This document shows positions 11,239 through 22,784 of a stretch of DNA of 64,000 bases, piece after piece. The position numbers were made by a program, and so were the translations under genes. Location of the stretch: the NCBI GenBank assembly GCA_025602915.1, contig JAHLJZ010000005.1, positions 558,001 through 622,000 on the forward strand, in the 5' to 3' direction. Position 1 is the first letter of the stretch. The number at the start of each line of letters is the position of its first letter. The notes beneath the pieces were generated by a model. That model saw only the letters and a list, made by a program, of their open reading frames with translations. It was not told the origin of the DNA and ran no database searches. This DNA comes from Paraphysoderma sedebokerense (lineage: Eukaryota > Blastocladiomycota > Physodermatomycetes > Physodermatales > Physodermataceae).

Positions 11239-13092
11239 CTAAGCAATTGAAAGGTCACCGGTTTTAGTATTGTTGTTGTTATTGTTGTTATTTGTGGTAG
11301 AACTTGGGATTTGACCTGCGTGTTTTAACCGTAGTATAAATCTCGGGAAAGAATTCAAATACTGGGATGACGTCAGTTCACTAATTTCCAGGCCAAGTAA
11401 GAAGTGTTCGGACTAAATACTCACAGTCATGTTGAATACTTCCTTTTTCGCGTCTTCAAGGATATCAATGTTGAATGTCTTCGCTTCAACAGCTTGAATT
11501 ATTTTCTTTTTGGTGTGCGACTATCAGGATTTAAGGCATCAGCTTCTGGCAGTCTCTCTTTTTGATAGAATCCTACTCTGAACTTACACTGATGTTAAGC
11601 TCATACCGTGCACCTGGTCGTATGTAGTTAGTATACATTCCATAAATTGCTTTATTCAGGTCAGCTGGTTTTTTCTGATTAGCGGGATCGGTGGAGTGCA
11701 ACGCTAGCGTTTAAAGTCTGATTAATTCTGTTGCATAAATGAATAAATAAGTAGTATAGTACCCATCCAATCTTCTAGGAATAATGCATTTTCAATGCAG
11801 AAATCTTGCGCGAGGGATTGCTTAAATTCGGCGAAAAGGCGACGGTCGGCTAAGATTTTGTTAAAAGCATCCAAAGAGTGATCCCTAAACGGCAATAGAT
11901 TAATCAAACATCGAATAAACGCGAATGAATGAAACCGTATTTACACTAGAATCGTCTTTCCCTTACGTTTCAAGACAATTGCTGCGAATGTAGGAATAGT
12001 GACGGAAACTGTGTGGCATAAGAGGACAAGAAGCAACAACCACAGATTGCCACCGAATTTGTTGAAACTGGAAAAAGCAGGCGTATACCAATCAATTATG
12101 AAGAGAGTGAAGAATACTATAAATATATAAAGAGTGACCTGCAACTCTAAGCGGAGGTAATAGGAATCCTTGACCTGTTTTTTCGAAGGTTAGCACTCGA
12201 CATCGTAATATCAGACTACGACAGACAACTTGCCTTACGGATTAAAAAGATAAAGTATGGCAAAAGACAGACATAAATCCCTATGAATAAGTAAATCGGC
12301 AGCATATCCAATCCATTTTTAATATATTCTTGATCGCACGTCCAACTCGGGTTGTAGCATTGAGAGTAACCCATTACGATAAAAACCATCACAATTTCCA
12401 TGGCGATAGTGGCGGCACATATTTTTAAGAAAGCCTTTGGACTGAAATTAGCGATGGACTCTTGGGGCTTTTTCGCTGCTTGAGGATCGATATCTGTCGC
12501 GGAAGCTCCTCGTTTGTCGACTTTGATGAACATGCGCAAAACGCGGAACATAGATTTCTCTATAATATTCTAAAAACAGTTGATATTAAATGGCTGCATG
12601 GGGTGAAAGAGGGGCATCAGAACCAACCATTTTTGCTTCTTCTACATGAATAGCATTTCCGTAATATTGACTGACCAAGCTAATGCAACGGAGAAAGTAA
12701 CAAAGTAGCCATAAGGGGCCGCTTAGATATATTATTAACAAAGGACCAATGTCTCCAGATGTGCGTGGCCAATGTACTGAAGTAAATGGTGCAAGTTCAA
12801 CCTAGAGCGGGGACGCAGGAAAGAATTTTAATTGTTAGGGTGAATTAGTTCAGAGTTCCACAAGACCATTCATCCTAGTTGGGCGGCAGGAGCAAGGATT
12901 ACTTACAAATTGATTACCAGACCAAATTGCTGCCACAGCATGAATGGCTACCAATAACGGTTGTCTTTTCTGAAGGAATTCCAATTTGCGGTGATACCAG
13001 AAAAATGCTACCGATGAAAGCATGTAGACGTTAAATGCAGCGACAAGAGCGGTATAATCCGCGTACGACGTTCCCGGAGGCGTAGATGCCAT
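11239..13092 (-). CDS. 7TM-RGS membrane protein, array member E
   Basis: Starts MASTPPGTSYADYTALVAAF (13092; an in-frame ATG at 13113 is possible). It carries the FLQKRQPLLVAIHAVAAI linker/helix 2, a basic linker before NFSPKAFLKICAATIA, the loop GYSQCYNPSWTC, LPIYLFIGIYVCLLPYFIFLIRK, and NLWLLLLVLLCHTVSVTIP. The RGS exon has DAFNKILADRRLFAEFKQ and DFCIENALFLEDWMG. The terminal exon begins YLNSFPRFILRLK and continues into an asparagine run encoded by AAC/AAT repeats, with stop TAG at 11239-11241. Organisation is the same as the other four, making it the right-hand end of the array. Confidence 0.82.
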
Positions 13093-13518
13093 TTCTGAAC
13101 AGCAATAATGCAATTAAAGCAGTTGTGAATGAAATATTATGGAGGTAACGAACGGGAGAGGAAAGAAGGAAGAGAGAAGTGGGACTTGTGGTCCAGGCTC
13201 CATCCTCCGCGTGTTCGGAGGCCCAGCCGATCCCATATTCCTCCAAAATTTATCCCATTGGGTTGATCGAATGTAGGATATCGACTTCATATTAAGCTTA
13301 ACGATTAGCAACTTTTGCGTTGGCATTCGTACAAATATAAATGAATGGGAGAGATGACAATAGTGGAAAATGCATAGATGCGCAACCACAATTCTCTTAC
13401 GGAGCAGGTCATGTTGGTATTACACATTTACATTTACTGCACAATGGTTTTAGTACATATATCTACAAGTAAATATTATTATCGTCAGTAGTAAAGGTGC
13501 TAGAATGCAGAAGTTCTA
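13093..13518. other. Intergenic upstream of 7TM-RGS E
   Basis: 426 bp between the start of gene E and the 3' end of the RhoGEF gene. Two short minus-strand ORFs look like chance. No RNA gene or repeat seen. Confidence 0.5.
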
Positions 13519-16493
13519 TTAAATTTTGCTGTTTGTGGATGATTTTGTGGCTCCAGCATTGCTACCATTATTTATAAGTGGATCCAAAGCGATATCAGTC
13601 AAAGGAGAAAAGGCTGGAATACTTGGGAGAGTTGGGAAAGACTGATAGATATGGATTAGATTGAGAATGAAAGAAGTTACACAAATACAAAATGATACGA
13701 ACCACGCTTTTTCCAGATTTATTCACAATTCCGCTCGCTTTCCGCTGCTTCAAGTTGTCTGGGTGTTTGATTTTATCTTTCGCCCACAGTTTTTGCCATA
13801 TTCCTTGTTTCTTTAAACTTGTAAACGCAACATCGTTTCGCGTATCAGGTTCGTTGAGTTTTTCCAGCAAATCGGGCGACGACTGGGTTGTTTCTCCTCT
13901 AAGAAAAGTTTGGATTGTTTCCATGGTATCGCTCTCTGCATCAGATGTCGTTTCACAAGTGCTGGATGTTTGACTTGAAGACGAAAATAACTGTTTGCTT
14001 TCACCCTGACTCGACGGCTTTCGATGCGATTTAACTGTATTTACTGCAGAAAATGTGAATATATCCTTAAATTTAGTGTCTTTACCTTTTCGTTTCATGT
14101 TATCCGATATTATTGAAGGTGAACTGAGACTTTGTTGCGGCGAATGTCCTTTAACCGGCGCTTTTCGATGATTAAAAGAATTTGATCGCTGTTTGGAATC
14201 CGAATATAACACTTCATACTTATTAACCGACTTTGTATCAAACATCGAAAACCGTTTGGAGGAGTCATCTTCAAGATTAGGCGTGGCAGGTCGGGATGCG
14301 AACCGATGAACTTCGTCTACAGTTTCGGCTTTGACCCAGCCAGGATACATTAAATCATTCGACTTCGCATTAGACTGTCGGGTTTCGAGGTCTGGTAGTT
14401 CCCCGTACAAGATTTTGAATAGTAGCCCAATCCAATGGTAGATGAGATCTCTATCTTCTGAGTAGAAATCAGAGACTTGTGGTGCTAATCCGGCGACGCT
14501 CTTAAGCCTGAAACCATATGTCGAATCTAAAAGAGAAGAAAGCCAAATCGAATGAGATCGGCGAAAATGACTGCATCGCAGTTCTAAATATTACCTTTTA
14601 GGCCAATCAGCTGAACAATATCCCATAATGAGGATATATTTCCATTTTCATCCGGGTTAGATACCAATCGCCACCAGTACTTAATCCTATATTCTTCTTC
14701 CCGCCATTTTGTTTTGACACCCAACATGTGGCCATTTTCAAATAAGAAACATCCCAAATACTTTGTATCATTTGGTTTCACAATGAACCGCTGTCGATTT
14801 CTTGCTACGGTAGAATTCATAGCGCTGACTGAAGGCATAAAAAAATACTGAATAACATCAAGTGCAGAACTATGGAGCATCGGCCCAGCCATATCGGGAA
14901 GTGGTTCGCTGATCGATGTGGATAAATCGGACTACACAAGACCGAAAGTTAACAACTCACACACCGACGGAAACAAGGAAGACGAAAATGACTTACAGCA
15001 CATCTTTCCCAAAATAATTCCGTTTTCATATCACGGTCAAATTCCCATCTTTCATCGTCTACAAGTTGGAGGACGTCGCAAAGTTTGTCGTAGGCGCATT
15101 CCACATGTTTGTAGGCTTCAAACGAAGCCGGTACGTATTTTAAGAGTTGAGACAGTAGCAAAGGATATTTGGTCAAACGCTGGATCGGCTGTTGCAGAAA
15201 ATTGGATCGTCAGAAGGGTAAAATGGTAAATTCCAAGCCAAAACATACCTTTATCAGCCAATCTTCCCATGACCAGCGAATGCCTTTAGTGCCGACCCCA
15301 TGGTCTATTCCAGACTTTTCAATATCTTCAGCGATTAGTAGATTTAATCCTCCAACAACATAGTCTACGAAACATTCAAAATCGCGATTCGATTGCATCA
15401 TTTGCTTCATTAGGGCGCAAGAAGCCTCGTGATATGTTGTGTAATGTATGTAAGACGACAGAAGATGGGCGTTACTCGAGTATGCTTGGGCGACTTGAAC
15501 GATATCGATAGATTCGGGAACGTGAAGGTCTGACAGCGATTGATTTGGAAACATCGATGAGAGTATACCTTCATGCAGAGTCAATAAAGTTGGCAGATTA
15601 CGGATAATAATATAAGCATCTCGGGGGGTGAGGACCGGAGGAATTAGCTTTGTCAACTCTTCTTTCACATTTCTTTCAAATGTTAAAGGAAATGACGTGG
15701 ACACATTAGGAAAGGCGGTGGAGACAGCATTGAAGCCTGAACTGACTTTTTGAATAGGCTTGCAAAAGTATTCTACGAATAATTTGAGTTGATGGACATA
15801 TGATACTTCCGTCTCTACTAGTTCACTTAATATGTGTTTGAAATTATCTTCAGCGGAGGAGTGCGGCGCATCGGAATGAGTATTCTCTGTTGGAACCAAT
15901 TGACCACTGATAGCAGGAGAAAGCGGAGAGACAATCACATCACTAATGCTCTGCTCCGTCGTCTTTCTTTCATCTTCCGACACTTTTGGGGGAACTGCGC
16001 TACTGAATGAGGACATTCTGTATAACGACGACATAGTCGCATTGGACTTTCGAAATAATACTTTTAATCCAACATCATCATCCGTGGTGAGTTGCCGAAA
16101 TGACGGACTGGAATCTACGGTGGATAGTCTACTTTCCCCTGTACTTCTGGCAGCTACTCGCGCTTGCTGATGCATGCTCGCTGAGGCAACGGAGCGTTTA
16201 CGCAACGCTACAGAATTATTCCTCGATACATAATTACGGCGAACAGATTGCTGTCTACTGGGTATGAATTGACTCGGCGGAGGGTTTGGAGATGATGAGT
16301 TTGTGTTTGACCCACTCGCATTAGACTGACTTGCTTGTGCAGCGTTCCTTTTTGCGAGGAAAGACAATTCATGCTGCTTCAAAGCTGCAGACTTTTTTGG
16401 AAAAGCTTCGCGATACTCATAATGACCTAATATCTCCAAGTATTTGTTTCCTTCGCTGTCGGCAGATAACGGAGTTGAGGACGCCGAAGACAT
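13519..16493 (-). CDS. Rho guanine-nucleotide exchange factor (DH-PH)
   Basis: Activator of Rho-family GTPases. The first exon (15210-16493) starts MSSASSTPLSADSEG and has a Ser-rich N-terminus, then the DH domain from ILSELVETEVSYVHQLKLF. The next exon has the DH signature TKYPLLLSQLLKYVP. A PH-like domain follows (RQRFIVKPNDTKYLGCFLF to the Trp-containing helix YHWIGLLFKILYG). The C-terminal region is Ser/Lys-rich and low in complexity. A final small exon gives FSPLTDIALDPLI with stop TAA at 13519-13521; without that splice the ORF would end earlier, at about 13595. It is head-to-head with SVF1. The specific GTPase cannot be read from the sequence. Confidence 0.85.
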
Positions 16494-16788
16494 AAGAGGG
16501 CACTGTTGGAGAAACTCTAAATGTTGTCGCTATAAGGGCCAATTTCGAGCGAATGTTAAGAGAGTAGATACAAAAAAGCAACTATTGAATGAGGAATATT
16601 CGAACGGGAATGCAGAGAAGGTGAATTATGAGGGAGGTCGCGGCCCGGAGGAGCGAAATCGTGCGGCAGCGTACACAGGCATGAAGCGCGATTGTTAAAA
16701 GTCAATTTGCGCAACCGCCGTCGTCATCATTCCGCAGACTTTCCTCCCTCCGCATCATCCGGTGTAGATATCGACTGTGCTTCTGACA

Positions 16789-18039
16789 ATGTTTTGGTCC
16801 TCTCAGCGTATGTGGCATTTTGATTCTTCTGGCTGAAAAGTCGCCCCTTCTAACCCCGGCCCCCCACTCAGCTCAAGAAATCTTCACTCCCCAGAAGAGG
16901 GGACTGGGCTCCGTTACTCCTCTCTCCGAGGACGACTTCCAATGGATCCATACCGGTCCCTACGGCCATTCAGAAGCCCAGACTTGGTACTGTTTCTTCG
17001 ACGATGGAGCATATCTCGTCTTTCAGGCTGCTTTCACCTATATCAGTTTAAGTTCTCTCGTACAGGTCTCTGTTCGGTATTACAATCCCAACACCGGCGA
17101 CAATTTTATCAAGTCGTATAGTTACAATGGAAGTGACTTTAATCTGTCTCCGAACAAGACATCCTATAAATGTTCAAATCTTTCAGTAATGCATAACCCG
17201 GGTGCTGGATTTCATATTTCATTCCAAGAACCAGAGATGGACTTGAAACTTCATTACGAGTTCATCAGCGGTGGGTTCAAAATTGGCGATGGGATTACTC
17301 TTTATGGTGGGATTGGAACTCCAGATGAAAAAGGTAAAAAGTCTTCGAATGGCTGGCTCAGATATTGGTTCGCACCGAAAGGTAAAATTAGTGGATCGCT
17401 TAAGGTGTTAGGCAAGGAGCGTAAAGCTGAAGGATCGGCCTATTCATTCTTTGCCTATCAGGTGTGTATCAGAATACGTATTGAGTTTTGATTTTGTTAT
17501 TAACGAAGATATTATTTTCGCTGGGACAGGGAATGAAGCCACACCATGTCGCAGACAATTGGCAACTTTGTGTGTTTCAATCTCCTCGACTTGCCCTTTC
17601 AATGCTGCAGTGCGAAACTCCAACTTCTCATACTGTTATAGATCAATCACTCGCCCACTTCACGGCTTCCTCGAGCACAGTCATCAGTGAGAAATCCCAG
17701 GTTCTATTCGAGAATTCTAAGATCGATGATGTTTCCGGGTACAAAGTCCCTGAAAGCATTCAATTTGAATGGAACGGTAAAACTGCGGAAGGGAAAGATT
17801 TCCACTTCAAAATAAACATCACACCTAATGAAAAGACGACGGAAAAAATTGACGTCCTTTCAAATTTATCTTATATACCTCGTAAAGTAGTTCAAGTACT
17901 CATTGCTAAACCGTTCTTATATCAAATCATGCAAGATGTGGAGGTTCAAGGCAAAATCGGTGATGAAACCTTTGTTGAGAAAGGACGGGCTTTGGTCGAA
18001 TTGACTTTTGTCAATGGTTTGGGTCGACACAAGGAGTAA
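16789..18039 (+). CDS. SVF1: Svf1-like protein (survival factor 1, ceramide carrier family)
   Basis: Lipocalin-like Svf1 family; yeast Svf1 acts in cell survival and ER-to-Golgi ceramide delivery. Exon 1 (16789-16807) encodes MFWSSQ. A 64-nt intron (16808-16871) has GTATGT, a CTAAC branch and CAG. Exon 2 carries the N-terminal barrel (SEDDFQWIHTGPYGHSEAQT, then GDGITLYGG). The second intron (17462-17529) joins AYQ to GMKPHH, the strongest family signature (QGMKPHHxAxxW). Exon 3 holds the C-terminal barrel with RKVVQVLIAKPFLYQ and ends at TAA 18037-18039. Length is close to yeast Svf1. The ATG was chosen because the splice restores frame; the longer uninterrupted ORF has no ATG. Confidence 0.9.
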
Positions 18040-18155
18040 AATACGATTGTATATATGTGGTTTGAAGTTTTGCATTCGTTGACAAGTTGAACAATATAAT
18101 TTACTGAGAATTAATTGGACTCTCGTTCCCTTATTCCTTTTGCCCACGACACATA

Positions 18156-19745
18156 TCACTTCTTTTTGTTGGGGCCTTTCCCTTTCGACACTTTTCCTTT
18201 AGAACCTTTCCCCTTTTTTCGATCCTTCTTTTCCTCGACTTTCTTTTTAATATTTTCTGTTCGTTTCTTTTGCCTTTCCTCAATAGACTTAGCAGTTTCC
18301 TCTTTACGATTTTGCCTGAAACAAAGGAATGCGCGGTTAGCAATAATCATAAAAACTGATGGTTACACTGTTACAAACCATTGTTTCGAGCTCTTCTCCT
18401 TCTTCTTCTCCTGACGCTTAAGGGCTTTCTTTAGCATTTTCGTGTCATCTCTGACTTTCTCACCTTGAGCTTTTTGGAGAGCACTGCGCCATTGCTGTTT
18501 CTCCGTAATCGTCTTCGCCTTTTCTGAATCTTGCTCTTTTAATTTCTCCAATTTCAGTTTTTTCGCTTCGGCCTGTTTAATTTTCATTCAGAATAAGAAG
18601 AGATGCTACAAACACTAGTATCGTAAGGTTAAATACCTGTTTTAACTGATTATGAATATCGTTCGCCTTAGGACCTTTCCTCGGTTTAGCGTTCTCGCCG
18701 AAATCAATTTTTCCAAATGCAACACTTTCGACGACTGTCTTCGCATCACTGCTACCTTTCGCCTGATGCGGTACTTGGACGACCTCCTACACCGAGACAG
18801 AGTGCGAATTTTGTTACATCAATGTCATAATTGATCGTTTAAGGATGAGACTATACCCCATTTTCTCCTTTCCGTCTCTTGGTTTGCGAGCCTTCGGACG
18901 GTTTTTTTGACTTTTCCTTCTTCTTTTTCCTATTCTCCCTCAATTCATTTTTGTTATTCTTTGATTTTGTGTTTCGCTTGGCAGCTAATGCCAAGCGTTT
19001 CGCTTGTAGGCGAGCACGCAACTCAGAAATGTCGGACTGTGCGAGAGGTTGGATATCTATAAAACAAAAGTATTATCAGCATAACGCCATGCTCACCAGG
19101 CATGTCAAAAGACCGAACCTTGCTCTTCCACAGAGGCGGTCTCTTCACAGTCGGAACCGCTGTCATCATCAGAATCGGCTTTTTCCTCCGCTTCAGTTAT
19201 TTCTTTTTCAGGATTCTCGTCTTCCCGTTTCCTTTTCAGCTGCTCCCTTTGCACATCCAACACTGTCTTTTCGTTGTTCGGGTCAAGCTAAATAGAAATG
19301 CGTTATCGGTTAGTCAATACTTTCGTTTCTACTTTCGTAAAGCCGATATAAACCTTGGCTTTCTTCGCCTTCTTAGTTCTCTCTTTGATCTCTTGCTTGG
19401 GTGCCTTCAGTCGCTTATTATGTTGATATTTGGCGTTCTGATTGTGTAAATGATAGAAATTAAAATATCAGTCTAATTCGATGGAGGAGATTGAATCCAA
19501 ATATCACGCATAAGTGTCAAACACATTACCATCTGTTCCTCCGTCAATTCTTCTATAAACCAATGTTTCGGAGGGATGAGAGAAACAAGACGGTCAACGA
19601 ATTGAGAGTCCAAGGCGACTTGGGCCTGCATGAGATATAGGAATAGTAGATCAATTTCAAGGATTAATATACTGAGGATCCTTTACAGTCATAATATGGC
19701 AAGTACTACCTTAAGGACTTCGATATCAACAATAGTAGGAGCCAT
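18156..19745 (-). CDS. SURF6: SURF6/Rrp14 ribosome-biogenesis protein
   Basis: Nucleolar protein needed for early pre-ribosome assembly. The start exon is MAPTIVDIEVLK (19745). The second exon carries the Rrp14 N-terminal signature (FVDRLVSLIPPKHWF). Later exons are Lys/Glu-rich, with DISELRARLQAKRLAL. The SURF6 core follows: KAKTITEKQQWRSALQKAQG, then KVRDDTKMLKKALKRQEKKK. The end is a basic tail, KKRTENIKKKVEEKKDRKK to stop 18156-18158. At least six introns. The start lies about 216 bp from the divergent HAS1 start, so the two probably share a promoter. Plus-strand ORFs in this interval are antisense shadows of the Lys-rich code. Confidence 0.88.
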
Positions 19746-19961
19746 AAGTTCTGTAATGCGGAATAGATGTCGATTGCGATTCCTCAAAGTCTGATCTGCC
19801 TACTATACGTTCGCTGTTTATCTGCCGTTACCGAGGCAACCGCTAGGGTTTGCCAGGGGCAACTGAACACGTGCCTCGCATAACAAGACGTCGTTTCAAG
19901 GTGATTCGGTTCCTCTTTTTCATTATTTCATTTCGTAAGTGGTCTTCGTTCTCTCACAAAC
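19746..19961. promoter_or_regulatory. Shared divergent promoter interval of SURF6 and HAS1
   Basis: 216 bp between two head-to-head ribosome-biogenesis start codons. No element was recognised with certainty; co-regulation is inferred from layout and function. Confidence 0.45.
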
Positions 19962-22256
19962 ATGGGAAAGCGTCCGTCAAAGAAACCGTTTTCTTCTGCT
20001 GCAGGTAATTGACTCGATTTACGTCATTCCTGAATAGTCTGATGATTTAAACTGACACTTCTTGATCTCCTCTAATAGCCAAATCAGTTGTACATGCTGG
20101 TTCTAAATCTAAATTAAATGATAATGAAAAGCAATTGTCCAAGGATAAAGCTACAATGACAGTACTTGAAGAAATTGACGAGGTTTCGGATATTGAGGAG
20201 GATGATCAGGACATACAGAGCAGTGATGCCGACAGTCAGAGCCAGGATAATTACGACGAGGATGTCGATTCAGAAGATTTCGAAGAAGGAAGTGATGAGG
20301 AAAGTATCAGAGAAGAAGAGGAAGAGAATGAAGAGAACAGACATTCTATTGATAAAAAACGAAAGCGGCCCGAAATTGAAGTTGGCGATGATTCGACTAA
20401 GAAACCAAAGGTAGATCCAGTAAACCCGGAGGAATTAGAAAATTCATCGAAACGTAAGTTTTTAGATTAATTTATCTCCTTTCATATATATATTGACACA
20501 TCAGTTTAGCCGACGAGTTGGTTGATACGTCATTCCAAAATCTAATGATCTCGGACAACTCGAAAAAGGCCATCACTGATATCGGATTTTCTGAAATGAC
20601 ACAAATTCAGGCTCGCTGTATTCCTGCCGCTCTCACAGGGCGCGACATTCTTGGAGCTGCGAAGACAGGATCTGGTAAAACCATCGCTTTCCTTCTTCCT
20701 GCTATTGAGATTCTCGCCAAAATGAAATTTAAACCTCGAAATGGAACTGGTGTGATTGTTATTTCACCAACCAGAGAACTTGCCCTCCAAATTTTTGGCG
20801 TTGCGAAAGATCTTCTAAAATACCACAGTCAGACATTCGGCATTGTTATGGGTGGTGCCAATAGGAAAGCAGAAGCAGACAAACTAGCAAAAGGTGTGAA
20901 TGTGTTGATTGCTACACCTGGGCGGCTTTTGGATCATTTGCAGAACACGAAGGGATTCATCTTCAAGAATTTGCAGTCCTTAGTCATTGATGAAGCAGAT
21001 AGGATTTTGGAAATTGGATTCGAAGAAGAAATGAAGCAAATTATTCAAATACTGCCAAAAGGTACCATCTCGCTTAGGATAACCGATGGTTAGAATCTGA
21101 TAGCTGACATTTTTTCATAGAACGTCAAACATTACTATTTTCTGCCACTCAAACCACGAAAGTTGAAGACCTTGCCCGAGTCTCATTCAAGAACGCCCCA
21201 TTGTACGTCAATGTCGATGAACAGAAGACGACAGCTACCGCTGAAGGATTGGAACAAGGATATGTTGTTTGCCCCAGCGAACTACGATTCTTACTTTTAT
21301 TCACATTTTTGAAGAAGAATCTGAAGAAAAAAATGATTGTCTTTTTTTCGAGCTGCAATTCAGTCAAGTATCATGCTGAGTTGTTAAACTATATTGATAT
21401 TCCGGTGCTAGATTTACATGTAAGTTTTATAAGCTACTCGCATCTCTTATATTAGAATATAGATTAACAATTCTTGCCTCTATCTTACATTGAATTAGGG
21501 TCGACAAAAGCAAACCAAACGAACAAATACATTCTTCGAATTCATGAATGCAGAACACGGAATCCTTTTGTGTACCGATGTTGCAGCCAGAGGTCTAGAC
21601 ATCCCTGCTGTGGATTGGATTATTCAATATGATCCTCCAGATGATCCAAAGGTATGTTGCACCCTCTAATTGCATGATGCAGATTGAATTGTCCCCAAAT
21701 CTTTCTATTCATTACTAACTAACATGGTCGTCTAAAGGAATATATCCATCGTGTGGGTCGAACAGCAAGAGCCGGCGGACGCGGTAAAGCACTCCTCTTC
21801 TTGTTACCTTCTGAACTCGGATTTCTTCGCTATCTCAAACAATCCAAAATCCCGTTAAACGAATTTCAATTCCCGACTTCAAAAATTGCCAACGTTCAAA
21901 ATCAATTAGAAAAATTAGTATCCAAGAATTACTATCTAAACCGTTCAGCTCGTGATGGATACAAATCGTATCTTCAAGCATATGCGTCGCATTCGTTAAA
22001 AATGATATTTGATGTAAATGAGTTGGATTTGCAGAAAGTAGCGAAAAGTTTTGGTTTTGAAGTTCCCCCTCAAGTTAATTTGAGTGTGACTAGTAGCTCC
22101 AAATTGGAAAAAATGAAAAAACGTGGTGCGGATTATAGACGGGGCCCAAAAGGTATGAAAAATGGCGATGGGCCAATGGATAAGAAGAGTATTATGCTGA
22201 AACAACGTAGTGACCCGGGAAGGAAATCGAGTGATGGTCGACAATGGACCCGGTAA
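19962..22256 (+). CDS. HAS1: DEAD-box RNA helicase Has1/DDX18
   Basis: ATP-dependent RNA helicase of the nucleolus that acts in small- and large-subunit rRNA processing. Exon 1 encodes [15 protein letters not shown]; an acidic Asp/Glu-rich exon follows. The helicase core shows the Q motif ([14 protein letters not shown]), motif [10 protein letters not shown], Ia [27 protein letters not shown] (at the start of the exon from about 21120), GRQKQTKR, and motif [15 protein letters not shown]. The C-terminal Has1 extension includes [17 protein letters not shown] and a basic tail ending GRQWTR (stop 22254-22256). Introns lie at about 20005-20079, 20451-20510, 21061-21120, 21421-21500 and 21651-21738. 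Identification is firm. Confidence 0.95.
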
Positions 22257-22784
22257 TCTTGGTCTTGATGATGTGGTGGATAGTGTTGGTTTGACCGTTG
22301 ATGCTTTATTTGTCAATTTATTTTAATTGTACCAAAAAAGTTTTTTCGTACATTCTATTTTATTAGTTCCGATAAGTCGAAAAGTTGAATTGTCATATAA
22401 TCAGAAACACGAAACAGAAAAGACAATTGAAAATAAAATATCAAATTTCTTTTCGAACACCTGTGCCGATTGCGGAGACACAAACAGAGGACTACCTAAT
22501 GTATATTATACAAAAATTGCAGGTAATGTACATAATATTCGAAACAACTACTAGTTCTCTGTCGCGAATCTCGTCTCGACACTAACCGAGATTCCCAGAC
22601 CAGGCGTATTTACTGACCCGCTGTTAATAACTTCTAGTCATCAATCCCCGCCTCACATTATCCAACGGCTTTTAATTTCTTTCGTACTAGAAGGTCAGAT
22701 TAGATTACACTGCGACTGAAACAAACACTCTCAATACATTTGCGGTAGAAGTAAAGCGATAACAACATTGGGACTCGCAGGAAT
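22257..22784. other. Convergent intergenic region (HAS1 / LDB)
   Basis: 528 bp between two 3' ends. Short ORFs only; AT-rich 3' flank of HAS1. Nothing else recognised. Confidence 0.5.

Noticed and set aside
18115-19449. Several plus-strand Phe/Ser-rich ORFs opposite SURF6
   Set aside because: Complement of Lys-rich minus-strand code (TTT/CTT runs); not genes.
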